Shown in pieces: positions 1 through 9,461 of a DNA stretch of 64,000 bases (position 1 is the stretch's first letter; every line of letters begins with the position of its first letter). Under the pieces are notes generated by a model that ran no database searches, had not been told where the DNA came from, and was given only the letters and a program-made list of their open reading frames with translations. The translations under genes were made by a program, and so were the position numbers. Source of the DNA: Clostridium intestinale DSM 6191 (GTDB taxonomy: Bacteria; Bacillota; Clostridia; Clostridiales; Clostridiaceae); the NCBI RefSeq assembly GCF_900130055.1, contig NZ_FQXU01000006.1, positions 62,001 through 126,000 of the forward strand, read 5' to 3'.

Positions 1-1028
1 ATTCAGGAAAGAAAACTGAAGAAACTAAAAAGGATATAAAAGTTGGATTCTTATTATCAGGTCCAATTACAGATGGGGGATATAACTTCAATCACAACAA
101 AGGTAGACTTTATCTTGAGGAGCAAACTGGAGTTGAAACAATTTATAAAGAATCTGTTAAAGAAGATTCAGCTGAAGTTCAAAAAGTAGTAGAAGATATG
201 ATTAGCCAAGGTGCTAACGTAATAGTTGGAGCAAGTTTTGGATTTATGGATGGTATGGTTGCATCTGCAAAAGCTCATCCAGATGTAAAGTTCTTACATG
301 GTGGTGGACATCAAACAGCAGATAATTTATCTAACTACTTTGGTAGAGAGTATGAGGCTAGATACTTATCAGGTATAGCTGCTGGTATGAAATCTAAAAC
401 TAAAAAGCTTGGTTTTGTAGGAGCATTCCCAATACCAGAAGTTATAAGAGGTATTAATGCATTTACTTTAGGAGCACAATCAGTAGATCCTAGCATAACT
501 GTACAAGTTGTTTGGACAAATACTTGGTATGATCCAGCTAAAGAAAAAGAAGCTGCAAAAGCTCTTATTGCAAACGGTGCTGATGTTATAGGACAACATC
601 AAAATACAGCAGGTGCACAGCAAGCAGCAGAAGAAGCTGGTGTATTCTCAGTAGGTTATAACATAGACATGAGCGAAGCTGCTCCAAAAGCTAACTTAAC
701 TTCAGACATATTTAACTGGGGAGTTTATTACACAGCTCAAATAAAAGCAATTCAAGATGGTACATGGAAATCTGGAAGCTACTGGGGTGGAATTAAAGAT
801 GGTCTAGTTGATATAGCACCACTTACAAGTAATGTAGCAGAAGGAACTAAGGAGAAGATAGAAAAAGCTAAAGCAGCAGTAGTTTCAGGAGAAAACAAAA
901 TATTTGTTGGACCTCTAAAAGATCAAACTGGAGCAGAAAAAGTTGCAGCTGGAAAAACTATGACTGATGATGAAATCTTCTCTATGAACTGGTTTGTAAA
1001 AGGTGTAGATGGAACTATTCAAAAATAA
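1..1028 (+). CDS. BMP-family ABC transporter substrate-binding lipoprotein (5' end outside window)
   Basis: Extracellular substrate-binding protein of the Bmp/PnrA family, which binds purine nucleosides or related bases for an ABC importer. The frame is already open at base 3, so the signal peptide and lipobox lie outside the window and about 341 residues are visible. Family signs include VGFLLSGPITDGGYN near the visible N-terminus, the GGGHQTADNLSNYFGR stretch, and YLSGIAAGMKSKTKKLGFVG in the hinge region. It sits 20 bp before an ATPase gene and two permease genes, giving a complete importer. The purine-catabolic genes downstream make a purine, nucleoside or urate ligand likely, but the ligand is inferred. 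Family confidence is high. Confidence 0.93.
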   Translation, partial: SGKKTEETKKDIKVGFLLSGPITDGGYNFNHNKGRLYLEEQTGVETIYKESVKEDSAEVQKVVEDMISQGANVIVGASFGFMDGMVASAKAHPDVKFLHGGGHQTADNLSNYFGREYEARYLSGIAAGMKSKTKKLGFVGAFPIPEVIRGINAFTLGAQSVDPSITVQVVWTNTWYDPAKEKEAAKALIANGADVIGQHQNTAGAQQAAEEAGVFSVGYNIDMSEAAPKANLTSDIFNWGVYYTAQIKAIQDGTWKSGSYWGGIKDGLVDIAPLTSNVAEGTKEKIEKAKAAVVSGENKIFVGPLKDQTGAEKVAAGKTMTDDEIFSMNWFVKGVDGTIQK

Positions 1029-1048
1029 TTAATATGGAGTGATACTTT

Positions 1049-2584
1049 ATGAATTCAGAGTTAATTGCTGTAAAAAGAATAACCAAGACATTTGGAAAAG
1101 TTGTAGCAAATAACAATGTTGATTTCAGCGTAAATGCCGGTGAAATACATGCACTTTTGGGTGAAAATGGGGCAGGTAAAAGTACACTTATGAATATGCT
1201 ATCTGGGGTTTATACTCCAGATAGTGGTTCAATATTCATACATGGAAAAGAAGTTACTTTTACATCACCTAAAGATGCTATAAAAGCAGGAGTTGGAATG
1301 ATATATCAACATTTTAAGTTAGTAGAATCAATGACTGCTATACAAAATGTATTGTTAGGACAAGAGAATAAATTATTTGTTAGTCAAAAGAAGCTTTTAG
1401 ATAAAATTAATGATATATGTAATAGGTTTGAGTTAGATATAGATGTTAATAAATATGTTCAGGACATGTCTGTTGGGGAAAGACAAAATCTTGAGATATT
1501 AAAGGTATTATATAGAGGTGCAGATATTCTTATATTAGATGAACCAACATCGGTTTTTACACCACAAGAAACTAAAAAGTTATTTAACATTATGAATAAA
1601 ATGAAAAAAGAGGGTTGCGCTGTTATATTTATAACACATAAATTAGATGAAGTTATGGAGGTTTCAGATAGAATCACTATATTAAGAAAAGGTGAGACAA
1701 TCTGTACTGTTGATAAGTTGAATACAAATCCTAAAAATCTTACTGAACTTATGGTGGGAAAAGAAGTGGATTTATTTATAGATAGGGTAGAATGTGAAGC
1801 TGGAGAAGTAGTTTTAAAGGTTTCAGATTTAAGTGTTTCAGGTAGCGACAAGATAAAGCTACTAAAGGATGTAAGTTTTGAGATAAAAGCTGGAGAAGTA
1901 TTAGGTATAGCGGGTATAGCAGGTTGTGGTCAAAAGGAGCTTTGTGAAGCTATAACGGGAATATGTAAAATTGATAATGGCGAAATAAACTTTAAGGGAG
2001 AAAACTTAGCTGGAAAAACCTCTAAAGAATTTATGGAAAGAGGAATAGCTATGAGTTTTATTCCAGAGGATAGACTAGGAATGGGTTTAGTTGGAGCTAT
2101 GGGAATAGTAGATAATCTATTATTAAAAGATTATAGAAAACAAAAGGGTATGTTTGTTAATAGAAAAAGTTTAGTAGATAAGGCTAAGGATATAGTAGAA
2201 AAGCTAGAGGTTAAAACACCAGGAATATATTATCCTATAAGATATCTATCAGGTGGAAACATTCAGAAGGTTTTACTTGGAAGAGAATTAAGCTTAAATC
2301 CTAAACTTATAGTTATGGCTTATCCAGTGAGAGGTTTAGATATAAATACTTGTTACACCATTTACAACTTAATAAATGAGGAAAAGAAAAAAGGCACCTC
2401 AATTTTATTTGTTGGAGAAGATTTAGATGTACTTATTAAACTTTGTGATAGGATTATGGTTTTAAATAGTGGAAATGTAACTGGAGTAATTGAGGCAGAA
2501 AAAGCTACTAAAGAAGAAATTGGTCTTATGATGGTATCAAGCGGAAATAAGGATGGTGATAAATATGCTAGTGAGGCTAGTTAA
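1049..2584 (+). CDS. Nucleoside-type ABC transporter ATP-binding protein, two ATPase domains
   Basis: Energises the importer encoded by its neighbours. The 511 residues form two fused ABC domains, as in NupO/YufO and RbsA-like proteins. Domain 1 is canonical: Walker A GENGAGKS at 38-45, signature MSVGERQ near 140, Walker B ILILDEPTS around 160-168. Domain 2 has a degenerate Walker A (GIAGCGQKEL) but a good signature (LSGGNIQK), which is normal for the second domain of this family. The usual ANPTRGLD-like segment reads MAYPVRGLD here, a small oddity. The ATG has a GGAGTGAT ribosome site. The gene follows the binding protein by 20 bp and overlaps the first permease. Confidence 0.94.
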   Translation: MNSELIAVKRITKTFGKVVANNNVDFSVNAGEIHALLGENGAGKSTLMNMLSGVYTPDSGSIFIHGKEVTFTSPKDAIKAGVGMIYQHFKLVESMTAIQNVLLGQENKLFVSQKKLLDKINDICNRFELDIDVNKYVQDMSVGERQNLEILKVLYRGADILILDEPTSVFTPQETKKLFNIMNKMKKEGCAVIFITHKLDEVMEVSDRITILRKGETICTVDKLNTNPKNLTELMVGKEVDLFIDRVECEAGEVVLKVSDLSVSGSDKIKLLKDVSFEIKAGEVLGIAGIAGCGQKELCEAITGICKIDNGEINFKGENLAGKTSKEFMERGIAMSFIPEDRLGMGLVGAMGIVDNLLLKDYRKQKGMFVNRKSLVDKAKDIVEKLEVKTPGIYYPIRYLSGGNIQKVLLGRELSLNPKLIVMAYPVRGLDINTCYTIYNLINEEKKKGTSILFVGEDLDVLIKLCDRIMVLNSGNVTGVIEAEKATKEEIGLMMVSSGNKDGDKYASEAS

Positions 2585-3650
2585 GAGAACAGAAGTAGAT
2601 AATAAAAAAAGTATGCAGATAAGAGTACTAGCAGTAGTTTTGGCTTTAGTTATAGTAAGCTTATTACTTCTTTTTCTTAAATTAAATCCATTAAGTGTAT
2701 ATGGCACAATGCTAAAAGGCGCTTTTGGTTCTGCATATGGAATAAGACAAACAATAATTCAAGCTATCCCTCTTTTGATTGCTGGCTTAGGAGTATCTAT
2801 AGCCTTCAAAATGAAGTTTTGGAACATAGGGGGAGAAGGACAGATAATGATGGGAGCTTTTGGAGCTGCGCTATTAGCTTTAAATTTTCAAAGCTTACCT
2901 AAGCCATTATTATTGCTACTAATGCTTGTAGTAGGTGCTGTTTTAGGTGGAATATGTGTGTTAATTCCAACATATTTTAGAGTAAAATATAGAACTAATG
3001 AAACTATTACAACCTTGATGATGAACTATATTGTTCTAAAATTTATAACCTATTTACAGTATGGTCCATGGAGAGATAAAAATTCTTTAGGTTTTCCTAA
3101 GATTCCAAATTTCTCTGATAATGCTATTATGCCTAAACTTTTTGGGGTTCATATAGGATGGATTATAGCTATAATTTTAGCAGTTTTAGTATATATTTAT
3201 ATGAACTACACTAAAAAAGGATATGAGATTTCAGTAATCGGAGAAAGTGAAAATACGGCTAAATATGCAGGGATGGATATAAAGAAAACAATTCTTGGAG
3301 CGCTTTTCTTAAGTGGGGCAATATGTGGAATTGCAGGAGTTATACAAGCTTCAGCAGTAAGTCAGACCTTATCTGTAGAGGTATCAGGTGGAGTAGGTAA
3401 TACAGCAGTTATAATAGCTTGGCTTGGAAATTTAAGCTCCATAGGAATAAGTATAGTAGCTGTACTATTTGCAGCTTTAGTGTCTGGTGCAAGACTCATA
3501 CAAACAGCTTATGGAATTCCTGAATCAGCAGCTTCATTATTGCAAGCAATTATACTTTTCTGTGTACTTGGAAGTGAGTTTTTTGTAAGATTCAAGCTTA
3601 TATTTAATGGAGTATCTAAAAAAAGAGAAAAAGTTCAGGAGGTGGCATAA
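2565..3650 (+). CDS. ABC transporter permease (BPD_transp_2; NupP-like)
   Basis: First membrane subunit of the nucleoside-type importer, about 361 residues with eight or more hydrophobic segments. The IAFKMKFWNIGGEGQIMMGA segment, followed by the RTNETITTLMMNYI stretch, is typical of the NupP/YufP branch of PF02653. Two in-frame ATGs lie at 2553 and 2565. I prefer 2565 because GGATGGTG lies just upstream at a usable distance; 2553 would add four residues. It overlaps the ATPase gene by 20 bp, so the two are translationally coupled. Pairing with the next permease gives the asymmetric heterodimer usual for this family. Confidence 0.92.
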   Translation: MLVRLVKRTEVDNKKSMQIRVLAVVLALVIVSLLLLFLKLNPLSVYGTMLKGAFGSAYGIRQTIIQAIPLLIAGLGVSIAFKMKFWNIGGEGQIMMGAFGAALLALNFQSLPKPLLLLLMLVVGAVLGGICVLIPTYFRVKYRTNETITTLMMNYIVLKFITYLQYGPWRDKNSLGFPKIPNFSDNAIMPKLFGVHIGWIIAIILAVLVYIYMNYTKKGYEISVIGESENTAKYAGMDIKKTILGALFLSGAICGIAGVIQASAVSQTLSVEVSGGVGNTAVIIAWLGNLSSIGISIVAVLFAALVSGARLIQTAYGIPESAASLLQAIILFCVLGSEFFVRFKLIFNGVSKKREKVQEVA

Positions 3651-4580
3651 ATGGATTGGATTACGAATTTTTTAGCAGCAGCAGTTATTGCAGGAACACC
3701 GCTTCTTTTTGGGACTTTAGGAGAAATAATAATAGAAAAAGTAGGAAATCTTAACCTTGGAGTTGAGGGGTTAATGCTTTTGGGTTCAGTTATGGGCTTT
3801 ATGGTAGGCTTAAGTACTGGGAATCCATTTATTGCTTTAATAGCAGCTATGATTGCAGGAGCATTAGGAGCATTAGTATATGCTTTTTTAACTGTTACCC
3901 TTAGAGCAAATCAAACTGTTTCAGGTTTAGCTTTAACCATATTTGGAACAGGATTATCAAGTTTACTTGGAACTAAACTTGTAGGGCAGGTAACTCCAGA
4001 TAGTATAAAAGCATTCTTTAAACCTGTTGCGATTCCTTTATTATCAAAGATACCAGTTTTAGGTACAGCTTTATTTAACCAAGATCCCTTTATTTATTTA
4101 GGATATATATGTGCAATAGTTTTAGGATTATATTTATATAAAACTTCTAAAGGGTTAAATGTTATAGCTGTAGGAGAAAATCCAGCAGCTGCAGATGCAG
4201 CAAGTATAAATATTAATTTATATAAATATGTGCATATTCTTTTAGGTGGAGCTTTGTGTGGACTTGGAGGAGCATATCTTTCTCTTGTATATGTACCTGC
4301 ATGGCAAGAAAATGTTACAGCTGGTCGTGGGTGGATAGCTGTAGCTTTAGTTATATTTGTAGGATGGAATCCATTTAAGGCTTTAATAGGAGCTTATTTC
4401 TTTGGAGGGTTAGATATATTAGGATTTAGAATAAGCAGTCCATTTATTAATCAATATTTGATTGCGGCTATTCCATATATAGCAACCTTCGTAGTTCTTG
4501 TAGTGGTTTCTATGAGAAATTCAAGAAAAAATTCTCCTCCTAAATCTTTAGGACAATCATATTTTAGAGAAGAAAGATAA
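3651..4580 (+). CDS. ABC transporter permease (BPD_transp_2; NupQ-like)
   Basis: Second membrane subunit of the importer, 309 residues, highly hydrophobic throughout. TLGEIIIEKVGNLNLGVEGL near residue 25 and the NPAAADAASININLYKY loop are characteristic of the NupQ/YufQ branch. The ATG directly follows the stop codon of the first permease, with AGGAGGTGG upstream. A strong intrinsic terminator at 4609-4646 closes the operon, so the set of binding protein, ATPase and two permeases is complete on this side. Substrate is inferred from the neighbouring purine genes. Confidence 0.92.
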   Translation: MDWITNFLAAAVIAGTPLLFGTLGEIIIEKVGNLNLGVEGLMLLGSVMGFMVGLSTGNPFIALIAAMIAGALGALVYAFLTVTLRANQTVSGLALTIFGTGLSSLLGTKLVGQVTPDSIKAFFKPVAIPLLSKIPVLGTALFNQDPFIYLGYICAIVLGLYLYKTSKGLNVIAVGENPAAADAASININLYKYVHILLGGALCGLGGAYLSLVYVPAWQENVTAGRGWIAVALVIFVGWNPFKALIGAYFFGGLDILGFRISSPFINQYLIAAIPYIATFVVLVVVSMRNSRKNSPPKSLGQSYFREER

Positions 4581-4608
4581 AAGATCTTAGAAAAATAAAT
4601 TAGTTTAG

Positions 4609-4646
4609 AGGTTGCTGCAAACAAACTTGCAGTAACCTTATTTTTA
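4609..4646 (+). terminator. Intrinsic terminator of the importer operon
   Basis: A 12-bp stem (4609-4620 with 4627-4638, one G-T pair) and a 6-nt loop are followed by TATTTTT. It lies 28 bp after the last permease and 45 bp before the hydroxylase gene. No convincing promoter was seen in that 45 bp, so some readthrough is possible. Confidence 0.85.
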
Positions 4647-4690
4647 AATCAATAAGTTAGAGTTGATTATGAAAAATAGGGGGTGATTAT

Positions 4691-6832
4691 ATGCTTATTG
4701 ATGAAATAAGTAAACCTGTTAAGAGAATAGATGTTGAGGATAAGATTAAAGGAAAAACGGAATATTTAGCAGATATGCACTTTGAAGATGCTTTGTATGC
4801 CAAAACATTAAGATCCACAAAAGCAAGGGCAGAAATATTATCAATAGATATTCCGAGGCTTCCAGAAGGATATTATATAGTAGATAAAAATGATGTACCT
4901 GCTAGAAATGGAGTTAAAATTATAAATTATGAGATGCCATTTTTTGCTGAGGATACAGTAAACTACATTGGGGAACCGCTTTTACTTTTGGTAGGACCTG
5001 ATAAAGAGACGGTTGAAGAATTAATAACAGAGATAAAAGTTAATTATAAAGAGTTAAAAGGAGTTTTCTCCATAGATGAATCTGAATCACTAACTGAAGT
5101 TATATATGGAAAAGATAATTGTTTTATAGAATATAATTATGGAAAAGGTGACCTAGATAAAACTGAAAAAGAAGCCGCCTATGTATTTGAAAAAGAATAT
5201 ACAACTGGATATCAAGAGCACATATATTTAGAAACTCAAGGTATGGTTGGAACTTATGAAAATGGAAGAGTTAAAGTTATAGGCTCTATGCAGTGTCCTT
5301 ATTATGTTAAAGATGCAGTAGTAGATGCTTTAGGGTTTGATTATGATGATGTTCAAATAGTTCAAAGTAATACTGGTGGAGGTTTTGGGGGAAAGGAAGA
5401 ATATCCTTCCTTAATAGGTGGGCAAGTTGCTATTGCTGCATTAAAGATTAAAAAGCCAGTTAAGCTTATATTTGATAGGGATGAAGATATTCAATGTACA
5501 ACCAAAAGACATCCTTCACAAATTATTTTAAAAACTTTTTTAGATAAAAATCATAAGATAATAGGTGTAGATGCAGATGTTAAATTAGATGGTGGCGCTT
5601 ACATGGGGATATCTAATATAGTTTTACAAAGAAGTATATTTGCAGCCATAGGGGTATATGATGTTGAAAATATAAAGGTTAGGGGAAGAGCTTTTGCTAC
5701 AAATAATATTGTAACAGGAGCCTACAGAGGTTTTGGAGCACCGCAATCTTTTTTTGCTACAGAAATGCATATGGAATTTATGGCAAAGGAATTAGGAGTA
5801 AATTCTTTGGACTTTAAGAAAAAGAATTTATTGAAAAAAGGAAATCTATCTTCAACTGGTGGGGTATTTAGAGAGGATATTGTATTACCAAAAATAATTG
5901 AAACTATAGAAGAAATGTCTTCATATAGTGAGAAATATGAACAGTATAAAAAGAGTGATAAATATAAGGGAGTAGGAATGTCTCTATTTTTCCATGGTGG
6001 AGGATTCACTGGAAATGGTGAAAGGGATATTATAAAGGCAAAGGTTAAGCTTAAAAAATATAAAGATGATAAAGTAGAAATTCTTATATCTAACGTTGAA
6101 ATGGGACAGGGAGTAACGACTGGACTTAGGAAGATAGTTGCCCATGCTTTAGAGATACCTTTAGAAGATATAATATATGCAAATCCAGATACTGATAGGG
6201 TTCCAAACTCAGGACCTACAGTTGCTTCAAGAACTACAATGATTATAGGAAAACTTCTTCAAAATGCGGCTATAAAAATGAAGGAAGAGTGGAAATCTGG
6301 AGAAGAGATAGAGATTCTAGAAAAATATAAACACCCAGAAGGGTTTAATTGGGATGCAGAAGCTTTAGTTGGAGATGCGTATAATACTTATTCATGGGGA
6401 GCCAACGTAGTAGAGGTTGAAGTTAATCCTATAACTTATGAAGTAGATATAAAGGGTGTTTGGGCTGTTTTTGATATAGGTAAGGCTATTGATGCAAAGA
6501 TAATAGAAGGTCAGATAGAAGGTGGAGTTGCTCAAGGTTTAGGTTATGCAGGTATGGAGGTTATGAATTCTAAAGAAGGAAGACTAATTCAAAGAACTAA
6601 CACTGATTACGTAATACCTACAGCTAAGGATTTACCTAAGATTCATAATAAGTTAGTTAACACACCTTATGATTACGGTCCTTTTGGAGCTAAAAGTGCA
6701 GGGGAACTTACTTTAATAGGAGCAGCATCTGCTTATGCAATTGCTGTGCAAAATGCAATAGGAAAAACAGTGAGCCAGATTCCTGTAACCCCTGAGTTAA
6801 TAATGGAGGTAATAAAAAATGACAAAAATTAA
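4691..6832 (+). CDS. Molybdenum hydroxylase, molybdopterin-binding large subunit (xanthine dehydrogenase/purine hydroxylase type)
   Basis: Catalytic subunit of a three-subunit hydroxylase, 713 residues. It has the aldehyde oxidase/xanthine dehydrogenase hammerhead domain at the N-terminus, then the molybdopterin-binding domains. Visible cofactor motifs are GGGFGGK at 229-235, YRGFGAPQ from 345, EMGQGVTTG and SGPTVASRTT. The catalytic Glu is E672 in GAKSAGELTL, where most xanthine dehydrogenases have GVGE. There is no in-frame UGA, so any selenium would be a labile ligand rather than selenocysteine. The order large, FeS, FAD with overlapping genes shows one complex. Substrate could be xanthine, another purine or a related heterocycle; the sequence alone does not decide. 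Confidence 0.9.
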   Translation: MLIDEISKPVKRIDVEDKIKGKTEYLADMHFEDALYAKTLRSTKARAEILSIDIPRLPEGYYIVDKNDVPARNGVKIINYEMPFFAEDTVNYIGEPLLLLVGPDKETVEELITEIKVNYKELKGVFSIDESESLTEVIYGKDNCFIEYNYGKGDLDKTEKEAAYVFEKEYTTGYQEHIYLETQGMVGTYENGRVKVIGSMQCPYYVKDAVVDALGFDYDDVQIVQSNTGGGFGGKEEYPSLIGGQVAIAALKIKKPVKLIFDRDEDIQCTTKRHPSQIILKTFLDKNHKIIGVDADVKLDGGAYMGISNIVLQRSIFAAIGVYDVENIKVRGRAFATNNIVTGAYRGFGAPQSFFATEMHMEFMAKELGVNSLDFKKKNLLKKGNLSSTGGVFREDIVLPKIIETIEEMSSYSEKYEQYKKSDKYKGVGMSLFFHGGGFTGNGERDIIKAKVKLKKYKDDKVEILISNVEMGQGVTTGLRKIVAHALEIPLEDIIYANPDTDRVPNSGPTVASRTTMIIGKLLQNAAIKMKEEWKSGEEIEILEKYKHPEGFNWDAEALVGDAYNTYSWGANVVEVEVNPITYEVDIKGVWAVFDIGKAIDAKIIEGQIEGGVAQGLGYAGMEVMNSKEGRLIQRTNTDYVIPTAKDLPKIHNKLVNTPYDYGPFGAKSAGELTLIGAASAYAIAVQNAIGKTVSQIPVTPELIMEVIKNDKN

Positions 6833-7292
6833 ATTCAATCTAAATAATAAAGAGGTTAGTATTGAAAGCAATCCATTAAGACGACTTTTAGATGTTCTGA
6901 GAGAGGATTTTAAATTGATAGCGCCAAAAGAAGGTTGTGGACAAGGCGAATGTGGAGCTTGTTCTGTAATTATAGATGGAAATCTTATTAATTCTTGTTG
7001 TGTACCTTTAGGTAATGTAAATGGAGCTAAAGTTATTACAATAGAAGGCCTGGTAGATACTAAAGAATTTAATATACTCAAGGAAGCATATGAGGATGCA
7101 GGAGCTGTTCAATGTGGTTTTTGTACTCCAGGAATGATAATGGCATCCTATGCACTACTAACTAAAAATAGTACACCAAATGAGGATGAAATCAGAGAAG
7201 GAATATCAGGGAATCTTTGTAGATGTACAGGATATGATAAAATAATCGAAGCTATTAAGTTAGCTTCAAAAAGAGGTGATACTGTATGGTAA
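6819..7292 (+). CDS. Molybdenum hydroxylase, [2Fe-2S] subunit
   Basis: Electron-transfer subunit of 157 residues with two [2Fe-2S] clusters. The plant-ferredoxin-type cluster is shown by CGQGECGACSV and a later Cys (NSCCVP); the second, helical cluster by CGFCTPGM and LCRCTGY. The length equals the family norm (CoxS/XdhC-type small subunit). It overlaps the large-subunit gene by 14 bp, with a GGAGG site inside that gene, and overlaps the FAD subunit gene by 7 bp. It should pass electrons from the molybdenum centre of the 4691 protein to the FAD of the 7286 protein. Confidence 0.95.
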   Translation: MTKIKFNLNNKEVSIESNPLRRLLDVLREDFKLIAPKEGCGQGECGACSVIIDGNLINSCCVPLGNVNGAKVITIEGLVDTKEFNILKEAYEDAGAVQCGFCTPGMIMASYALLTKNSTPNEDEIREGISGNLCRCTGYDKIIEAIKLASKRGDTVW

Positions 7293-8152
7293 TAAGTAAA
7301 GAGGAGAACTCTAATATAATATTGTATTTACCAGAAAGTTTAAAAGAGGCTTTGGAGGTAAGAAGTAAAGAAGAGACTATAATATTATCTGGTGGAACAG
7401 ATCTTATGGTAAGAAGGAAAAGACCCTCAGGACTTATACCTAGGTTTGATAAAAATACTGTCTTTGTTGCAAACCTAGCAGAATTAAAAAAGATATACAC
7501 CTTGAGAGATTATCTTCATATAGGAGCTGCATGTACATTTTCTGAAATTAGTAACTATGAGTTAATTCCTGATTATTTTAAAATTGTAATTAAGGATATA
7601 GCTTCACCTGCTATAAGGAATGTAGCAACTATAGGAGGGAATATCTGTAATGCTTCGCCAGCTGCTGATATACTTCCATTGCTTTACGCTTTAGAAGCTG
7701 AACTAGTAGTAGGAAGCCTAAAGGGTGATAGGATAATATTTATAGAAGATTTTATTGTTGCCCCAGGAAGAAATGTATTGGGTAGTGATGAAATTTTAAA
7801 AGAAATAAGGATTCCTATAGTTAACTTTAATGAATATTATTATAAGAAGGTTGGAACTAGAAAAGCTACAGCAATATCTAAACTATCTTTTATAGGATTT
7901 ATAAATATTGAGGAAGATGTAATTAAGGACATAAGAATAGCATTTGGAGCAGTAGCACCTACAATAGTTAAATCTAAAAAGATGGAGAATGAATTAATAG
8001 GAAAAAATATAAACAATTTAGATGAAATAAGCGAAGAATTAATTGAGGACTATTCAGATTTAATAAATCCTATAGACGATCAAAGATCAAATAAAAACTA
8101 TAGAAAGCAGGTAGCTGTAAATTTATTAAAGGATTTTCTAAAATTAAAATAG
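7286..8152 (+). CDS. Molybdenum hydroxylase, FAD-binding subunit
   Basis: FAD subunit (CoxM/XdhB type), 288 residues. The N-terminal FAD-binding domain (PF00941) is visible as IILSGGTDLMVRRK and as ATIGGNICNASPAADILP; the C-terminal CO_deh_flav_C domain follows. Start ATG has GAGGTGAT upstream. This is the only FAD subunit gene in the window, whereas the two 850-residue fused dehydrogenases at 19344 and 32193 have none. It may therefore serve its own complex only or be shared; the sequence does not say. A terminator at 8238 ends the unit. Confidence 0.92.
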   Translation: MVISKEENSNIILYLPESLKEALEVRSKEETIILSGGTDLMVRRKRPSGLIPRFDKNTVFVANLAELKKIYTLRDYLHIGAACTFSEISNYELIPDYFKIVIKDIASPAIRNVATIGGNICNASPAADILPLLYALEAELVVGSLKGDRIIFIEDFIVAPGRNVLGSDEILKEIRIPIVNFNEYYYKKVGTRKATAISKLSFIGFINIEEDVIKDIRIAFGAVAPTIVKSKKMENELIGKNINNLDEISEELIEDYSDLINPIDDQRSNKNYRKQVAVNLLKDFLKLK

Positions 8153-8237
8153 ATTCTTCCTATATAGAGTGGATAATGAGTAATAAATTATATAAATATG
8201 ATAAAGCCCTTTTAAATTTTAAATTTATAATATAAAG

Positions 8238-8273
8238 ACGTCATTGTATAATTAAATTACAGTGACGTTTTTG
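8238..8273 (+). terminator. Intrinsic terminator or attenuator between hydroxylase and DCCP-like operons
   Basis: An 11-bp stem (8238-8248 with 8258-8268) carries one G-T pair and is followed by TTTTT. It ends only about 30 bp before the next start codon, leaving little room for a promoter in between, so it may act as an attenuator for the following operon as well as a terminator. Confidence 0.75.
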
Positions 8274-8301
8274 TGCAATAATGATTAAGGAGTGTTGATA
8301 T

Positions 8302-9453
8302 ATGGATATTAAAAAGGATTTGCCAGAAATTTTTGAAGATTTTTCTGAAGCAAGAAAAAATGGGTTCATAATAGCAAAAGAACTTAAGGAGAAGAACATT
8401 CCTTTAATAGGAACATTTTGTACATATATGCCCCAGGAAATAGCTATGGCGGCTGGAGCAGCAGTAGTTTCTCTTTGTTCAACCTCAGATGAAACTATAG
8501 GAGATGCAGAAATGGATCTTCCTAGAAATCTTTGTCCACTAATAAAAAGTAGCTATGGTTTTGGGAAAACAGATAAGTGTCCTTATTTTTACTTCTCTGA
8601 TTTAATTGTAGGAGAGACAACCTGTGATGGAAAGAAAAAGATGTATGAATATTTAGGGGAATTTAAAGCTGTTCATGTCATGCAGTTACCTAATACACAA
8701 GTTGGGGAAAAGAGCTATGAATTATGGAAAAGTGAGATAATAAAGCTAAAAGATTTATTAGAAGATAAATTAGAACTTAGAATTACAGAAGATAAGATTA
8801 AAGAAGCTATAAACTTAAAAAATAGAGAAAGAGTAGCATTAAAAGAGTTTTACGAGATAGGTAAGTTAACTCCACCAGCTATTTCTGGAACAGATATACT
8901 AAAGGTTATATATGGAGCGACTTTTAAGTTTGATAAAGAACAATCTATAGAAGAACTTTCTAGTTTAACTGAGAGAGTAAAAAAAGAATATGCACAAGGC
9001 GTGAGGTTAGATAGTAGACCAAGAATATTAATAACAGGATGTCCTATAGGGGGAGCTGCTGAAAAGGTAGTAAAAGCTATAGAAGATAATGGTGGTTATG
9101 TAGTTGCTTTTGAAAACTGCACAGTTGCTAAAGCAAATGAGCTTTTAGTAGATGAGGATAAGGATGTATTTGATGCATTAGCAGAAAAATATCTTGCAAT
9201 AGGCTGCTCTTGCATGAGTCCTAATGAAAATAGAAAAACTTTATTAGGAAAGATGATTGAAGAGTATAAGGTGGATGGGGTAGTAGATGTAATACTTCAG
9301 GCTTGCCATACTTATGCAGTAGAAACTCTTTCAATAAAAAGATTTACAAATAACAATTATAAAGTTCCATATATGGCAGTAGAGACAGATTATTCACAGT
9401 CAGATATAGGACAGTTAAATACAAGAATGGCAGCATTTATAGAAATGTTATAG
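8302..9453 (+). CDS. 2-hydroxyacyl-CoA dehydratase-like protein (YjiM type; double-cubane cluster protein family)
   Basis: Member of PF06050, 383 residues. This single-subunit branch, with a BadF-type activator next door, includes YjiM of E. coli and the double-cubane [8Fe-9S] protein characterised in Carboxydothermus. That protein performs ATP-driven reduction of small molecules and is not a dehydratase. Candidate cluster cysteines are C40, C78, C93, C108, C247, C302, C304 and C335, spread over two halves as expected. The start has AAGGAGTG upstream. It begins the operon containing selD, yedF, yqeC, mocA and yqeB, so a role in reducing a selenium or sulfur species, or in cofactor maturation, is a reasonable but unproven inference. 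Substrate unknown. Confidence 0.85.
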   Translation: MDIKKDLPEIFEDFSEARKNGFIIAKELKEKNIPLIGTFCTYMPQEIAMAAGAAVVSLCSTSDETIGDAEMDLPRNLCPLIKSSYGFGKTDKCPYFYFSDLIVGETTCDGKKKMYEYLGEFKAVHVMQLPNTQVGEKSYELWKSEIIKLKDLLEDKLELRITEDKIKEAINLKNRERVALKEFYEIGKLTPPAISGTDILKVIYGATFKFDKEQSIEELSSLTERVKKEYAQGVRLDSRPRILITGCPIGGAAEKVVKAIEDNGGYVVAFENCTVAKANELLVDEDKDVFDALAEKYLAIGCSCMSPNENRKTLLGKMIEEYKVDGVVDVILQACHTYAVETLSIKRFTNNNYKVPYMAVETDYSQSDIGQLNTRMAAFIEML

Positions 9454-9461
9454 GTGAAAAT

